64,000 bases of DNA from the NCBI GenBank assembly GCA_031769625.1, contig JAUIMM010000601.1, positions 1,430,001 to 1,494,000 of the forward strand. The letters run 5' to 3'. Below are positions 24,611 to 37,300 of this stretch, piece after piece (within the stretch, counting starts at the first letter, position 1; every line of letters starts with the position of its first letter). The notes below the pieces were generated by a model. The model saw only the letters and a program-made list of their open reading frames with translations, searched no databases and had not been told where the DNA came from. The position numbers were made by a program, and so were the translations under genes. Source of the stretch: Taudactylus pleione. Its lineage: Eukaryota > Chordata > Amphibia > Anura > Myobatrachidae.

Positions 24611-26934
24611 TTGACTACCAAGTGTATTCTGTTCTTGTTACCTGTGACTGGTAATTGTATTCTGTTCTTGTTACCTGTGACAGCTAAGTGTATTCTGTTC
24701 TTGTTACCTGTGACTGCTATGTGTATTCTGTTCCTTTTACCTGTGACTACCAAGTGTATTCTGTTCTTGTTACCTGTGACTGCTGTGTGTTCTGTTCTTG
24801 TTACCTGTGACTTCTTAGGGTATTCTGTTCTTGTTAACAGTGACTGCTTAGTGTATTATGTTCTACTTACATGTGACTGCTAAGTGTATTCTGTTCTTGT
24901 TACCTGTGACTGTTAATTGTACTCTGTTATTGTTACCTGTGACTGCTAAGTGTATTCTGTTTTGTTACCTGTGACTGCTAAGTGTATTCTGTTCTTGTTA
25001 ACTGTGACTGCTAAGTGTACTCTGTTCTTGTTACCTGTGACTGCTAAGTGTATTCTGTTCTTGTTACCTGTGACTTCTAAGTGTATTATGTTCTTGTTAC
25101 CTGTGACTGCTAAGTGTATTCTGTTCTTGTTACCTGTGACTAATAAGTGTGTTCTGTTCTTGTTATCTGTGACTGCTAAGTGTTTTCTGTTTCTTTTACC
25201 TGTGACTACCAAGTGTATTCTGTTCTTGTTACCTGTGACTGCTAAGAGTATTCTGCTCTTGTTGCCTGTGACTTCTAAGAGTATTCTGTTCTTGTTACCT
25301 GTGACTGCTAAGTTTATTCTGTTCTTGTTACCTGTGACTACTAAGTGTGTTCTGTTCTTGTTACCTGTGACTGCTAAGTGTTTTCTGTTTCTTTTACCTG
25401 TGACTACCAAGTGTATTCTGTTCTTGTTAACTGTGACTGCTAAGTGTATTCTGTTCTTGTTATCTGTGAATGCTAAGTGTATTCTGTTCTTGTTACCTGT
25501 GACTACCAAGTGTATTCTATTCTTGTTACCTGTGACTGCTAAGTGTATCCTGTTCTTGTTACCTGTGAATTCTAAGTGTTTTCTGTTCTTTTTATCTGTG
25601 ACTCCTAAGTGTATTCTGTTCCTTTTACCTGTGACTACCAAATGTATTCTGTTCTTGTTACCTGTGACTGCTAAGTGTATTTTGTTCTTTTTATCTGTCA
25701 CTATCAAGTGTATTCTGTTCTTATTACCTGTGATTGCTAATTGTATTCTGTTCTTGTTACCTGTGACTGCTTAGTGTATTATGTTCTACTTACCTGTGAC
25801 TGCTAAGTGTATTCTGTTCTTGTTACCTGTGACTGCTAAGAGTATTCTTTTCTTGTTACCTGTGACTGCTAAGTGTATTCTGTTCTTGTTACCTGTGACT
25901 GCTAAGTGTATTCTGTTCTTGTTACCTTTTACTGCTAAGTGTATTCTGTTCTTGTTACCTGTGACTACAAAGTGTATTCTGTTCTTGTTACCTGTGACTG
26001 CTATGTGTATTCTGTTCTTGTTACCTGTGACTGCTAAGTGTTTTCTGTTCTTGTTACCTGTGACTGCTAAGTGCATTCTGTTCTTGCTACCTGTGACTGC
26101 TAAGTGTATTATGTTCTACTTACCTGTGACTGCTAAGTGTATTATATTCTTGTTACCTGTGACTGCTAAGTGTATTCTATTCTTGTTAACAGTGACTGCT
26201 TAGTGTATTATGTTCTACTTACATGTGACTGCTAAGTGTATTCTGTTCTTGTTACCTGTGACCGTTAATTGTACTCTGCTCTTGTTACCTGTGACTGCTA
26301 AGTGTATTCTGTTCTTGTTACCTGTGACTGCTAAGTGTACTCTGTTCTTGTTACCTGTGACTGCTAAGTGTATTCTGTTCTTGTTACTATTCTGTTCGTG
26401 TTACCTGTGACTGCCAAGTGTAATCTGTTCTTGTTACCTGAGACTACAAACTGTATTCTGTTCTTGTTACCTGTGACTGCTAAGTTTATTCTGTTCTTGT
26501 TACCTGTGACTTCTAAGTGTATTCTGTTCTTGTTACCTGTGACTGCTAAGTGTATTCTGTTCTTGTTACCTTTGACTAATAAGTGTGTTCTGTTCTTGTT
26601 ATCTGTGACTGCTAAGTGTTTTCTGTTTCTTTTACCTGTGACTACCAAGTGTATTCTGTTCTTGTTACCTGTGACTGCTAAGTGTATTCTGCTCTTGTTG
26701 CCTGTGACTTCTAAGAGTATTCTGTTCTTGTTACCTGTGACTGCTAAGTGTATTCTGTTCTTGTTACCTGTTACTGCCAAGTGTATTCTGTTCTAGGTAC
26801 CTGTGACTACCAAGTGTATTCTGTTCTTGTTACCTGTGACTGCTAAGTGTATTCTGTTCTTGTTACCTGTGACTGCTAAGAGTATTCTGTTCTTGTTACC
26901 TGTTACTGCCAAGTGTATTCTGTTCTAGATACCT
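24611..26934. repeat. HOR domain C, copy 1 (2,324 bp)
   Basis: The variant order recurs at 2,324 bp (24,611 to 26,935). Relative to copy 2 it lacks four monomers (132 bp) near 25,060 and has one extra monomer near 25,860: 2,423-132+33 = 2,324. It holds one 17-bp monomer (junction near 26,386), one 31-bp monomer and one 32-bp monomer (CTGTTTTGTTACC near 24,957). Confidence 0.9.
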
Positions 26935-29357
26935 TTGACTACCAAGTGTATTCTGTTCTTGTTACCTGTGACTGTTAATTGTATTCTGTTCTTGTTACCT
27001 GTGACAGCTAAGTGTATTCTGTTCTTGTTACCTGTGACTGCTATGTGTATTCTGTTCCTTTTACCTGTGACTACCAAGTGTATTCTGTTCTTGTTACCTG
27101 TGACTGCTGTGTGTTCTGTTCTTGTTACCTGTGACTTCTTAGGGTATTCTGTTCTTGTTAACAGTGACTGCTTAGTGTATTATGTTCTACTTACATGTGA
27201 CTGCTAAGTGTATTCTGTTCTTGTTACCTGTGACTGTTAATTGTACTCTGTTCTTGTTACCTGTGACTGCTAAGTGTATTCTGTTTTGTTACCTGTGACT
27301 GCTAAGTGTATTCTGTTCTTGTTAACTGTGACTGCTAAGTGTACTCTGTTCTTGTTACCTGTGACTGCTAAGTGTATTCTGTTCGTGTTACCTGTGACTG
27401 CTATGTGTATTCTTTTCGTGTTACCTGTGACTGCCAAGTGTAATCTGTTCTTGTTACCTGTGACTACCAACTGTATTCTGTTCTTGTTACCTGTGACTGC
27501 TAAGTGTATTCTGTTCTTGTTACCTGTGACTTCTAAGTGTATTATGTTCTTGTTACCTGTGACTGCTAAGTGTATTCTGTTCTTGTTACCTGTGACTAAT
27601 AAGTGTGTTCTGTTCTTGTTATCTGTGACTGCTAAGTGTTTTCTGTTTCTTTTACCTGTGACTACCAAGTGTATTCAGTTCTTGTTACCTGTGACTGCTA
27701 AGAGTATTCTGCTCTTGTTGCCTGTGACTTCTAAGAGTATTCTGTTCTTGTTACCTGTGACTGCTAAGTTTATTCTGTTCTTGTTACCTGTGACTACTAA
27801 GTGTGTTCTGTTCTTGTTACCTGTGACTGCTAAGTGTTTTCTGTTTCTTTTACCTGTGACTACCAAGTGTATTCTGTTCTTGTTAACTGTGACTGCTAAG
27901 TGTATTCTGTTCTTGTTATCTGTGAATGCTAAGTGTATTCTGTTCTTGTTACCTGTGACTACCAAGTGTATTCTATTCTTGTTACCTGTGACTGCTAAGT
28001 GTATCCTGTTCTTGTTACCTGTGAATTCTAAGTGTTTTCTGTTCTTTTTATCTGTGACTCCTAAGTGTATTCTGTTCCTTTTACCTGTGACTACCAAATG
28101 TATTCTGTTCTTGTTACCTGTGACTGCTAAGTGTATTTTGTTCTTTTTATCTGTCACTATCAAGTGTATTCTGTTCTTATTACCTGTGATTGCTAATTGT
28201 ATTCTGTTCTTGTTACCTGTGACTGCTTAGTGTATTATGTTCTACTTACCTGTGACTGCTAAGTGTATTCTGTTCTTGTTACCTGTGACTGCTAAGAGTA
28301 TTCTTTTCTTGTTACCTGTGACTGCTAAGTGTATTCTGTTCTTGTTACCTTTTACTGCTAAGTGTATTCTGTTCTTGTTACCTGTGACTACAAAGTGTAT
28401 TCTGTTCTTGTTACCTGTGACTGCTATGTGTATTCTGTTCTTGTTACCTGTGACTGCTAAGTGTTTTCTGTTCTTGTTACCTGTGACTGCTAAGTGCATT
28501 CTGTTCTTGCTACCTGTGACTGCTAAGTGTATTATGTTCTACTTACCTGTGACTGCTAAGTGTATTATATTCTTGTTACCTGTGACTGCTAAGTGTATTC
28601 TATTCTTGTTAACAGTGACTGCTTAGTGTATTATGTTCTACTTACATGTGACTGCTAAGTGTATTCTGTTCTTGTTACCTGTGACCGTTAATTGTACTCT
28701 GCTCTTGTTACCTGTGACTGCTAAGTGTATTCTGTTCTTGTTACCTGTGACTGCTAAGTGTACTCTGTTCTTGTTACCTGTGACTGCTAAGTGTATTCTG
28801 TTCTTGTTACTAATCTGTTCGTGTTACCTGTGACTGCCAAGTGTAATCTGTTCTTGTTACCTGAGACTACAAACTGTATTCTGTTCTTGTTACCTGTGAC
28901 TGCTAAGTTTATTCTGTTCTTGTTACCTGTGACTTCTAAGTGTATTCTGTTCTTGTTACCTGTGACTGCTAAGTGTATTCTGTTCTTGTTACCTTTGACT
29001 AATAAGTGTGTTCTGTTCTTGTTATCTGTGACTGCTAAGTGTTTTCTGTTTCTTTTACCTGTGACTACCAAGTGTATTCTGTTCTTGTTACCTGTGACTG
29101 CTAAGTGTATTCTGCTCTTGTTGCCTGTGACTTCTAAGAGTATTCTGTTCTTGTTACCTGTGACTGCTAAGTGTATTCTGTTCTTGTTACCTGTTACTGC
29201 CAAGTGTATTCTGTTCTAGGTACCTGTGACTACCAAGTGTATTCTGTTCTTGTTACCTGTGACTGCTAAGTGTATTCTGTTCTTGTTACCTGTGACTGCT
29301 AAGAGTATTCTGTTCTTGTTACCTGTTACTGCCAAGTGTATTCTGTTCTAGATACCT
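26935..29357. repeat. HOR domain C, copy 2 (2,423 bp, 74 monomers)
   Basis: Recurs in copy 3 at 2,423 bp (26,935 to 29,358, 27,274 to 29,697). The length fits 74 monomers with one 17-bp, one 31-bp and one 32-bp member (74x33-16-2-1). Single-base differences from its neighbours include ATTCAGTTC near 27,674 where copy 3 has ATTCTGTTC, and TTACTAATC near 28,806 where most 17-bp junctions read TTACTATTC (for example 28,808 in copy 3's neighbour series). Confidence 0.9.
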
Positions 29358-30240
29358 TTGACTACCAAGTGTATTCTGTTCTTGTTACCTGTGACTGTTA
29401 ATTGTATTCTGTTCTTGTTACCTGTGACAGCTAAGTGTATTCTGTTCTTGTTACCTGTGACTGCTATGTGTATTCTGTTCCTTTTACCTGTGACTACCAA
29501 GTGTATTCTGTTCTTGTTACCTGTGACTGCTGTGTGTTCTGTTCTTGTTACCTGTGACTTCTTAGGGTATTCTGTTCTTGTTAACAGTGACTGCTTAGTG
29601 TATTATGTTCTACTTACATGTGACTGCTAAGTGTATTCTGTTCTTGTTACCTGTGACTGTTAATTGTACTCTGTTCTTGTTACCTGTGACTGCTAAGTGT
29701 ATTCTGTTTTGTTACCTGTGACTGCTAAGTGTATTCTGTTCTTGTTAACTGTGACTGCTAAGTGTACTCTGTTCTTGTTACCTGTGACTGCTAAGTGTAT
29801 TCTGTTCGTGTTACCTGTGACTGCTATGTGTATTCTTTTCGTGTTACCTGTGACTGCCAAGTGTAATCTGTTCTTGTTACCTGTGACTACCAACTGTATT
29901 CTGTTCTTGTTACCTGTGACTGCTAAGTGTATTCTGTTCTTGTTACCTGTGACTTCTAAGTGTATTATGTTCTTGTTACCTGTGACTGCTAAGTGTATTC
30001 TGTTCTTGTTACCTGTGACTAATAAGTGTGTTCTGTTCTTGTTATCTGTGACTGCTAAGTGTTTTCTGTTTCTTTTACCTGTGACTACCAAGTGTATTCT
30101 GTTCTTGTTACCTGTGACTGCTAAGAGTATTCTGCTCTTGTTGCCTGTGACTTCTAAGAGTATTCTGTTCTTGTTACCTGTGACTGCTAAGTTTATTCTG
30201 TTCTTGTTACCTGTGACTACTAAGTGTGTTCTGTTCTTAT
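29358..30240. repeat. HOR domain C, copy 3 (truncated)
   Basis: Follows copy 2 at 2,423 bp up to about 30,240 (TGTGTTCTGTTCTTATTACC here against TTGTTACC at about 27,820), then switches to a different order. About 0.9 kb of the 2.4-kb unit is present. Confidence 0.85.
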
Positions 30241-31770
30241 TACCTGTGACTGCTAAGTGTATTCTGTTCTTGTTACCTGTGAATGCTGTGTGTTCTGTTC
30301 TTGTTACCTGTGACTTCTTAGAGTATTCTGTTCTTGTTACCAGTGACTGCTTAGTGTATTATGTTCTACTTACATGTGACTGCTAAGTGTATTCTGTTCT
30401 TGTTAATAGTCACTATCAAGTGTATTCTGTTCTTGTTACCTGTGACTGCTTAGTGTATTATGTTCTACTTACCTGTGACTGCTAAGTGTATTCTGTTCTT
30501 GTTACCTGTGACTGCTAAGTGTATTCTGTTCTTGTTACCTTTTACTGCTAAGTGTATTCTGTTCTTGTTACCTGTGACTACAAAGTGTATTCTGTTCTTG
30601 TTACCTGTGACTTCAAAGTGTATTCTGTTCTTGTTACCTGTTACTGCTAAGTGTATTCTGTTCTTGTTACCTGTGACTGCTAAGAGTATTCTGTTCTTGT
30701 TACCTGTTACTGCCAAGTGTATTCTGTTCTAGGTACCTGTGACTACCAAGTGTATTCTGTTCTTGTTACCTGTGACTGTTAATTGTATTCTGTTCTTGTT
30801 ACCTGTGACTGCTAAGTCTATTCTGTTCTTGTTACCTGTGACTGCTATGTGTATTCTGTTCCTTTTAACTTGTGACTACCAAGTGTATTCTGTTCTTGTT
30901 ACCTGTGACTGCTGTGTGTTCTGTTCTTGTTACCTGTGACTACTTAGGGTATTCTGTTCTTGTTAACAGTGACTGCTTAGTGTATTATGTTCTACTTACA
31001 TGTGACTGCTAAGTGTATTCTGTTCTTGTTACCTGTGACTGTTAATTGTACTCTGCTCTTGTTACCTGTGACTGCTAAGTGTATTCTGTTCTTGTTACCT
31101 GTGACTGCTAAGTGTATTCTGTTCTTTTTAACAGTGACTGCTTAGTGTATTATGTTCTACTTACATGTGACTGCTAAGTGTATTCTGTTCTTGTTACCTG
31201 TGACTGTTAATTGTACTCTGCTCTTGTTACCTGTGACTGCTAAGTGTATTCTGTTCTTGTTACCTGTGACTGCTAAGTGTATTCTGTTCTTTTTAACTGT
31301 GACTGCTAAGTGTACTCTGTTCTTGTTACCTGTGACTGCTAAGTGTATTCTGTTCTTGTTACTATTCTGTTCGTGTTACCTGTGACTGCCAAGTGTAATC
31401 TGTTCTTGTTACCTGTGACTACAAACTGTATTCTGTTCTTCTAAGCTGTGACTGCTAAGTGTATTCTGTTCTTGTTACCTGTGACTTCTAAGTGTATTTT
31501 GTTCTTGTTACCTGTGACTGCTAAGTGTATTCTGTTCTTGTTACCTTTGACTAATAAGTGTGTTCTGTTCTTGTTATCTGTGACTGCTAACTGTTTTCTG
31601 TTTCTTTTACCTGTGACTACCAAGTGTATTCTGTTCTTGTTACCTGTGACTGCTAAGTGTATTCTGCTCTTGTTGCCTGTGACTTCTAAGAGTATTCAGT
31701 TCTTGTTACCTGTGACTGCTAAGTGTATTCTGTTCTTGTTACCTGTTACTGCCAAGTGTATTCTGTTCTA
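30241..31770. repeat. B-type block inserted in domain C
   Basis: The order matches domain B: 31,152 corresponds to 13,882 and 21,696; the CCTTTTACTGCT block at 30,460-30,732 corresponds to 12,518-12,823 with one monomer fewer; the 17-bp monomer junction is near 31,361. Oddities are TTCTTCTAAGCTGTGAC near 31,436-31,452, where GTTAC is replaced by CTAAG, and a one-base gain in CCTTTTAACTTGTGAC near 30,860. This is satellite moved between HOR families, and no foreign element is involved. Confidence 0.82.
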
Positions 31771-32732
31771 GGTACCTGTGACTACCAAGTGTATTCTGTT
31801 CTTGTTACCTGTGACTGCTAAGTGTATTCTGTTCTTGTTACCTGTGACTGCTAAGAGTATTCTGTTCTTGTTACCTGTTACTGCCAAGTGTATTCTGTTC
31901 TAGATACCTGTGACTACCAAGTGTATTCTGTTCTTGTTATCTGTGACTGTTAATTGTATTCTGTTCTTGTTACCTGTGACTGCTAAGTGTATTCTGTTCT
32001 TGTTACCTGTGACTGCTATGTGTATTCTGTTCCTTTTACCTGTGACTACCAAGTGTATTCTGTTCTTGTTACCTGTGACTGCTGTGTGTTCTGTTCTTGT
32101 TACCTGTGACTTCTTAGGGTATTCTGTTCTTGTTAACAGTGACTGCTTAGTGTATTATGTTCTACTTACATGTGACTGCTAAGTGTATTCTGTTCTTGTT
32201 ACCTGTGACTGTTAATTGTACTCTGTTCTTGTTACCTGTGACTGCTAAGTGTATTCTGTTCTTATTACCTGTGACTGCTAAGTGTATTCTGTTCTTGTAA
32301 ACTGTGACTGCTAAGTGTACTCTGTTCTTGTTACCTGTGACTGCTAAGTGTATTCTGTTCTTGTTACCTGTGACTGCTAAGTGTATTCTGTTCATGTTAC
32401 CTGTGACTGCTAAGTGTAATATGTTTTTGTTACCTGTGACTTCCAAGTGTATTCTGTTCTTGTTACCTGTGACTGCTAAGTGTATTCTGTTCTTGTTACC
32501 TGTTACTGCCAAGTGTATTCTGTTCTTGTTACCTGTGACTGCAAAGTGTATTCTGTTCTTGTTACCTGTTACTGCCAAGTGTATTCTGTTCTAGGTACCT
32601 GTGACTACCAAGTGTATTCTGTTCTTGTTACCTGTGACTGCTAAGTGTATTCTGTTCTTGTTACCTGTGACTGCTAATAGTATTCTGTTCTTGTTACCTG
32701 TTACTGCCAAGTGTATTCTGTTCTAGATACCT
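31771..32732. repeat. 823-bp partial duplication at the C/D approach
   Basis: The order around 31,771-32,180 recurs at 32,594-33,005 with an 823-bp offset (31,910 to 32,733), equal to 25x33-2 with one 31-bp monomer. The part at 32,200-32,590 contains TTCATGTTACC and TAATATGTTTTTG variants that otherwise mark domain D (about 35,470-35,520), so it mixes C and D features. Confidence 0.75.
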
Positions 32733-34364
32733 TTGACTACCAAGTGTATTCTGTTCTTGTTACCTGTGACTGTTAAGTGTATTCTGTTCTTGTTACCTGT
32801 GACAGCTAAGTGTATTCTGTTCTTGTTACCTGTGACTGCTATGTGTATTCTGTTCCTTTTACCTGTGACTACAAAGTGTATTCTGTTCTTGTTACCTGTG
32901 ACTGCTGTGTGTTCTGTTCTTGTTACCTGTGACTTCTTAGGGTATTCTGTTGTTGTTAACAGTGACTGCTTAGTGTATTATGTTCTACTTACATGTGACT
33001 GCTAAGTGTATTCTGTTCTTGTTACCTGTGACTGTTAATTGTACTCTGTTCTTGTTACCTGTGACTGCTAAGTGTATTCTGTTTTGTTACCTGTGGCTGC
33101 TAAGTGTATTCTGTTCTTGTTAACTGTGACTGCTAAGTGTACTCTGTTCTTGTTACCTGTGACTGCTAAGTGTATTCTGTTCGTGTTACCTGTGACTGCT
33201 ATGTGTATTCTGTTCGTGTTACCTGTGACTGCCAAGTGTAATCTGTTCTTGTTACCTGTGACTACCAACTGTATTCTGTTCTTGTTACCTGTGACTGCTA
33301 AGTGTATTCTGTTCTTGTTACCTGTGACTTCTAAGTGTATTATGTTCTTGTTACCTGTGACTGCTAAGTGTATTCTGTTCTTGTTACCTGTGACTAATAA
33401 GTGTGTTCAGTTCTTGTTATCTGTGACTGCTAAGTGTTTTCTGTTTCTTTTACCTGTGACTACCAAGTGTATTCTGTTCTTGTTACCTGTGACTGCTAAG
33501 AGTATTCTGCTCTTGTTGCCTGTGACTTCTAAGAGTATTCTGTTCTTGATACCTGTGACTGCTAAGTTTATTCTGTTCTTGTTACCTGTGACTACTAAGT
33601 GTGTTCTGTTCTTGTTACCTGTGACTGCTAAGTGTTTTCTGTTTCTTTTACCTGTGACTACCAAGTGTATTCTGTTCTTGTTACCTGTGACTGCTAAGTG
33701 TATCCTGTTCTTGTTACCTGTGAATTCTAAGTGTTTTCTGTTCTTTTTATCTGTGACTCCTAAGTGTATTCTGTTCCTTTTACCTGTGACTACCAAGTGT
33801 ATTCTGTTCTTGTTACCTGTGACTGCTAAGTGTATTTTGTTCTTTTTATCTGTCACTATCAAGTGTATTCTGTTCTTATTACCTGTGATTGCTAATTGTA
33901 TTCTGTTCTTGTTACCTGTGACTGCTTAGTGTATTATGTTCTACTTACTTGTGACTGCTAAGTGTATTCTGTTCTTGTTACCTGTGACTGCTAAGTGTAT
34001 TCTTTTCTTGTTACCTGTGACTGCTAAGTGTATTCTGTTCTTGTTACCTGTGACTGCTAAGTGTATTCTGTTCTTGTTACCTTTTACTGCTAAGTATATT
34101 CTGTTCTTGTTACCTGTGACTACAAAGTGTATTCTGTTCTTTTTACCTGTGACTGCTATGTGTATTCTGTTCTTGTTACCTGTGACTGCTAAGTGTTTTC
34201 TGTTCTTGTTACCTGTGACTGCTAAGTGCTTTCTGTTCTTGCTACCTGTGACTGCTAAGTGTATTATGTTCTTGCTACCTGTGACTGCTAAGTGTATTAT
34301 TTTCTTGTTACCTGTGACTGCTAAGTGTATTCTGTTCTTGTTAACAGTGACTGCTTAGTGTATT
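32733..34364. repeat. HOR domain C, last partial unit
   Basis: Resembles domain C copies 2 and 3 (29,697 to 33,072 at 3,375 bp; 28,237 to 33,936 at 5,699 bp). Between about 33,680 and 33,710 it lacks four monomers present in 27,870-27,990. It runs into the GTTAACAGTGACTGCTTAG block that opens domain D. All monomers are ordinary members of the satellite. Confidence 0.8.
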
Positions 34365-37300
34365 ATGTTCTACTTACATGTGACTGCTAAGTGTATTCTG
34401 TTCTTGTTACCTGTGACCGTTAATTGTACTCTGCTCTTGTTACCTGTGACTGCTAAGTGTATTCTGTTCTTGTTACCTGTGACTGCTAAGTGTATTCTGT
34501 TCTTTTTAACTGTAACTGCTAAGTGTACTCTGTTCTTGTTACCTGTGACTGCTAAGTGTATTCTGTTCTTGTTACTATTCTTTTCGTGTTACCTGTGACT
34601 GCCAAGTGTAATCTGTTCTTGTTAGCTGAGACTACAAACTGTATTCTGTTCTTGTTAACTGTTACTGCTAAGTGTATTCTGTTCTTGTTACCTGTGACTT
34701 CTAAGTGTATTCTGTTCTTGTTACCTTTGACTGCTAAGTGTATTCTGTTCTTGTTACCTTTGACTAATAAGTGTGTTCTGTTCTTGTTATCTGTGACTGC
34801 TAAGTGTTTTCTGTTTCTTTTACCTGTGACTACCAAGTGTATTCTGTTCTTGTTACCTGTGACTGCTAAGTGTATTCTGCTCTTGTTGCCTGTGACTTCT
34901 AAGAGTATTCTGTTCTTGTTACCTGTGACTGCTAAGAGTATTCTGTTCTTGTTACCTGTTACTGCCAAGTGTATTCTGTTCTAGATACCTGTGACTACCA
35001 AGTGTATTCTGTTCTTGTTATCTGTGACTGTTAATTGTACTCTGTTCTTGTTACCTGTGACTGCTAAGTGTATTCTGTTCTTGTTACCTGTGACTGCTAT
35101 GTGTATTCTGTTCCTTTTACCTGTGACTACCAAGTGTATTCTGTTCTTGTTACCTGTGACTGCTGTGTGTTCTGTTCTTGTTACCTGTGACTTCTTAGGG
35201 TATTCTGTTCTTGTTAACAGTGACTGCTTAGTGTATTATGTTCTACTTACATGTGACTGCTAAGTGTATTCTGTTCTTGCTACCTGTGACTGTTAATTGT
35301 ACTCTGTTCTTGTTACCTGTGACTGCTAAGTGTATTCTGTTCTTATTACCTGTGACTGCTAAGTGTATTTTGTTCTTGTTAACTGTGACTGCTAAGTGTA
35401 CTCTGTTCTTGTTACCTGTGACTGCTAAGTGTATTCTGTTCTTGTTACCTGTGACTGCTAAGTGTATTCTGTTCATGTTACCTGTGACTGCCAAGTGTAA
35501 TATGTTTTTGTTACCTGTGACTTCCAAGTGTATTCTGTTCTTGTTACCTGTGACTGCTAAGTGTATTCTGTTCTTGTTACCTGTGACTGCTAAGTGTATT
35601 CTGTTCTTGTTACATTTTACTGCTAAGTGTATTCTGTTCTTGTTACCTGTGACTACAAAGTGTATTCTGTTCTTGTTACCTGTGTCTGCTATGTGTATTC
35701 TGTTCTTGTTACCTGTGACTGCTAAGTGTTTTCTGTTCTTGTTACCTGTGACTGCTAAGTGCATTCTGTTCTTGCTACCTGTGACTGCTAAGTGTATTAT
35801 GTTCTACTTACCTGTGACTGCTAAGTGTATTATTTTCTTGTTACCTGTGACTGCTAAGTGTATTCTGTTCTTGTTAACAGTGACTGCTAAGTGTATTCTG
35901 TTCTTGTTACCTGTGACTGCTATGTGTATTCTGTTGCTTTTACCTGTGACTACCAAGTGTATTCTGTTCTTGTTACCTGTGACTGCTGTGTGTTCTGTTC
36001 TTGTTACCTGTGACTACTTAGGGTATTCTGTTCTTGTTAACAGTGACTGCTTAGTGTATTATGTTCTACTTACATGTGACTGCTAAGTGTATTCTGTTCT
36101 TGTTACCTGTGAATGTTAATTGTACTCTGCTCTTGTTACCTGTGACTGCTAAGTGTATTCTGTTCTTGTTACCTGTGACTGCTAAGTGTATTCTGTTCTT
36201 GTTACTATTCTGTTCGTGTTACCTGTGACTGCCAAGTGTAATCTGTTCTTGTTACCTGTGACTACCAACTGTATTCTGTTCTTGTTACCTGTGACTTCTA
36301 AGTGTATTCTGTTCTTGTTACCTGTGACTGCTAAGTGTATTCTGTTCTTGTTACCTTTGACTAATAAGTGTGTTCTGTTCTTGTTATCTGTGACTGCTTA
36401 GTGTGTTCTGTTCTTGTTATCTGTGACTGCTAAGTGTTTTCTGTTTCTTTTACCTGTGACTACCAAGTGTATTCTGTTCTTGTTTCCTGTGACTGCTAAG
36501 TGTATTCTGCTCTTGTTGCCTGTGACTTCTAAGAGTATTCTGTTCTTGTTACCTGTGACTGCTAAGTGTATTCTGTTCTTGTTACCTGTGACTGCTTAGT
36601 GTATTCTTTTCTTGTTAACTGTGACTACTTAGTGTATTAAGTTTCAGTTAGCTGTAACTGCTAAGTGTATTCTGCTCTTGTTACCTGTGACAGCTAAGTG
36701 TATTCTGTTCTTTTTACCTGTGACTTCAAAGTGAATACTGCTAAGTGTATTCTGTTCTTGTTACCTGTGACCGTTAATTGTACTCTGCTCTTGTTACCTG
36801 TGACTGCTAAGTGTATTCTTTTCTTGTTACCTGTGACTGCTAAGTGTATTCTGTTCTTTTTAACTGTGACTGCTAAGTGTACTCTGTTCTTGTTACCTGT
36901 GACTGCTAAGTGTATTCTGTTCTTGTTACCTGTTACTGCCAAGTGTATTCTGTTCTTGTTACCTGTGACTGCCAAGTGTATTCTTTTCTTGTTACCTGTG
37001 ACTGCTAAGTGTATTCTGTTCTTGTTACCTGTGACTGCTATGTGTATTCTGTTCTTGTTACCTTTTACTGCTAAGTGTATTCTGTTCTTGTTACCTGTGA
37101 CTACAAAGTGTATTCTGTTCTTGTTACCTGTGACTGCTATGTGTATTCTGTTCTTGTTACCTGTGACTGCTAAGTGTTTTCTGTTCTTGTTACCTGTGAC
37201 TGCTAAGTGCATTCTGTTCTTGCTACCTGTGACTGCTAAGTGTATTATGTTCTACTTACCTGTGACTGCTAAGTGTATTATTTTCTTGTTACCTGTGACT

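Larger units (their letters stand above)
1262..32600. repeat. CTAGGTACC monomer class (domains A to C only)
   Basis: In these monomers TTGTTACC is changed to TAGGTACC, giving a GGTACC palindrome and an in-frame TAG. Examples are near 1,262, 1,622, 2,282, 4,310, 7,488, 9,331, 11,538, 13,462, 16,031, 21,276, 24,472, 26,796, 29,218, 30,730 and 32,593. Beyond about 32.6 kb the same position reads CTAGATACC (34,982, 45,719, 47,727, 56,399) or CTAAGTACC (41,049, 41,742, 43,029, 53,712, 62,417). I saw no GGTACC in domain D. Confidence 0.8.

Noticed and set aside
36700..36760. Possible non-satellite insertion at GACTTCAAAGTGAATACTGC
   Set aside because: Aligns to the monomer with a simple 19-bp loss, and the same form is at 47,430, 49,438 and 58,143.
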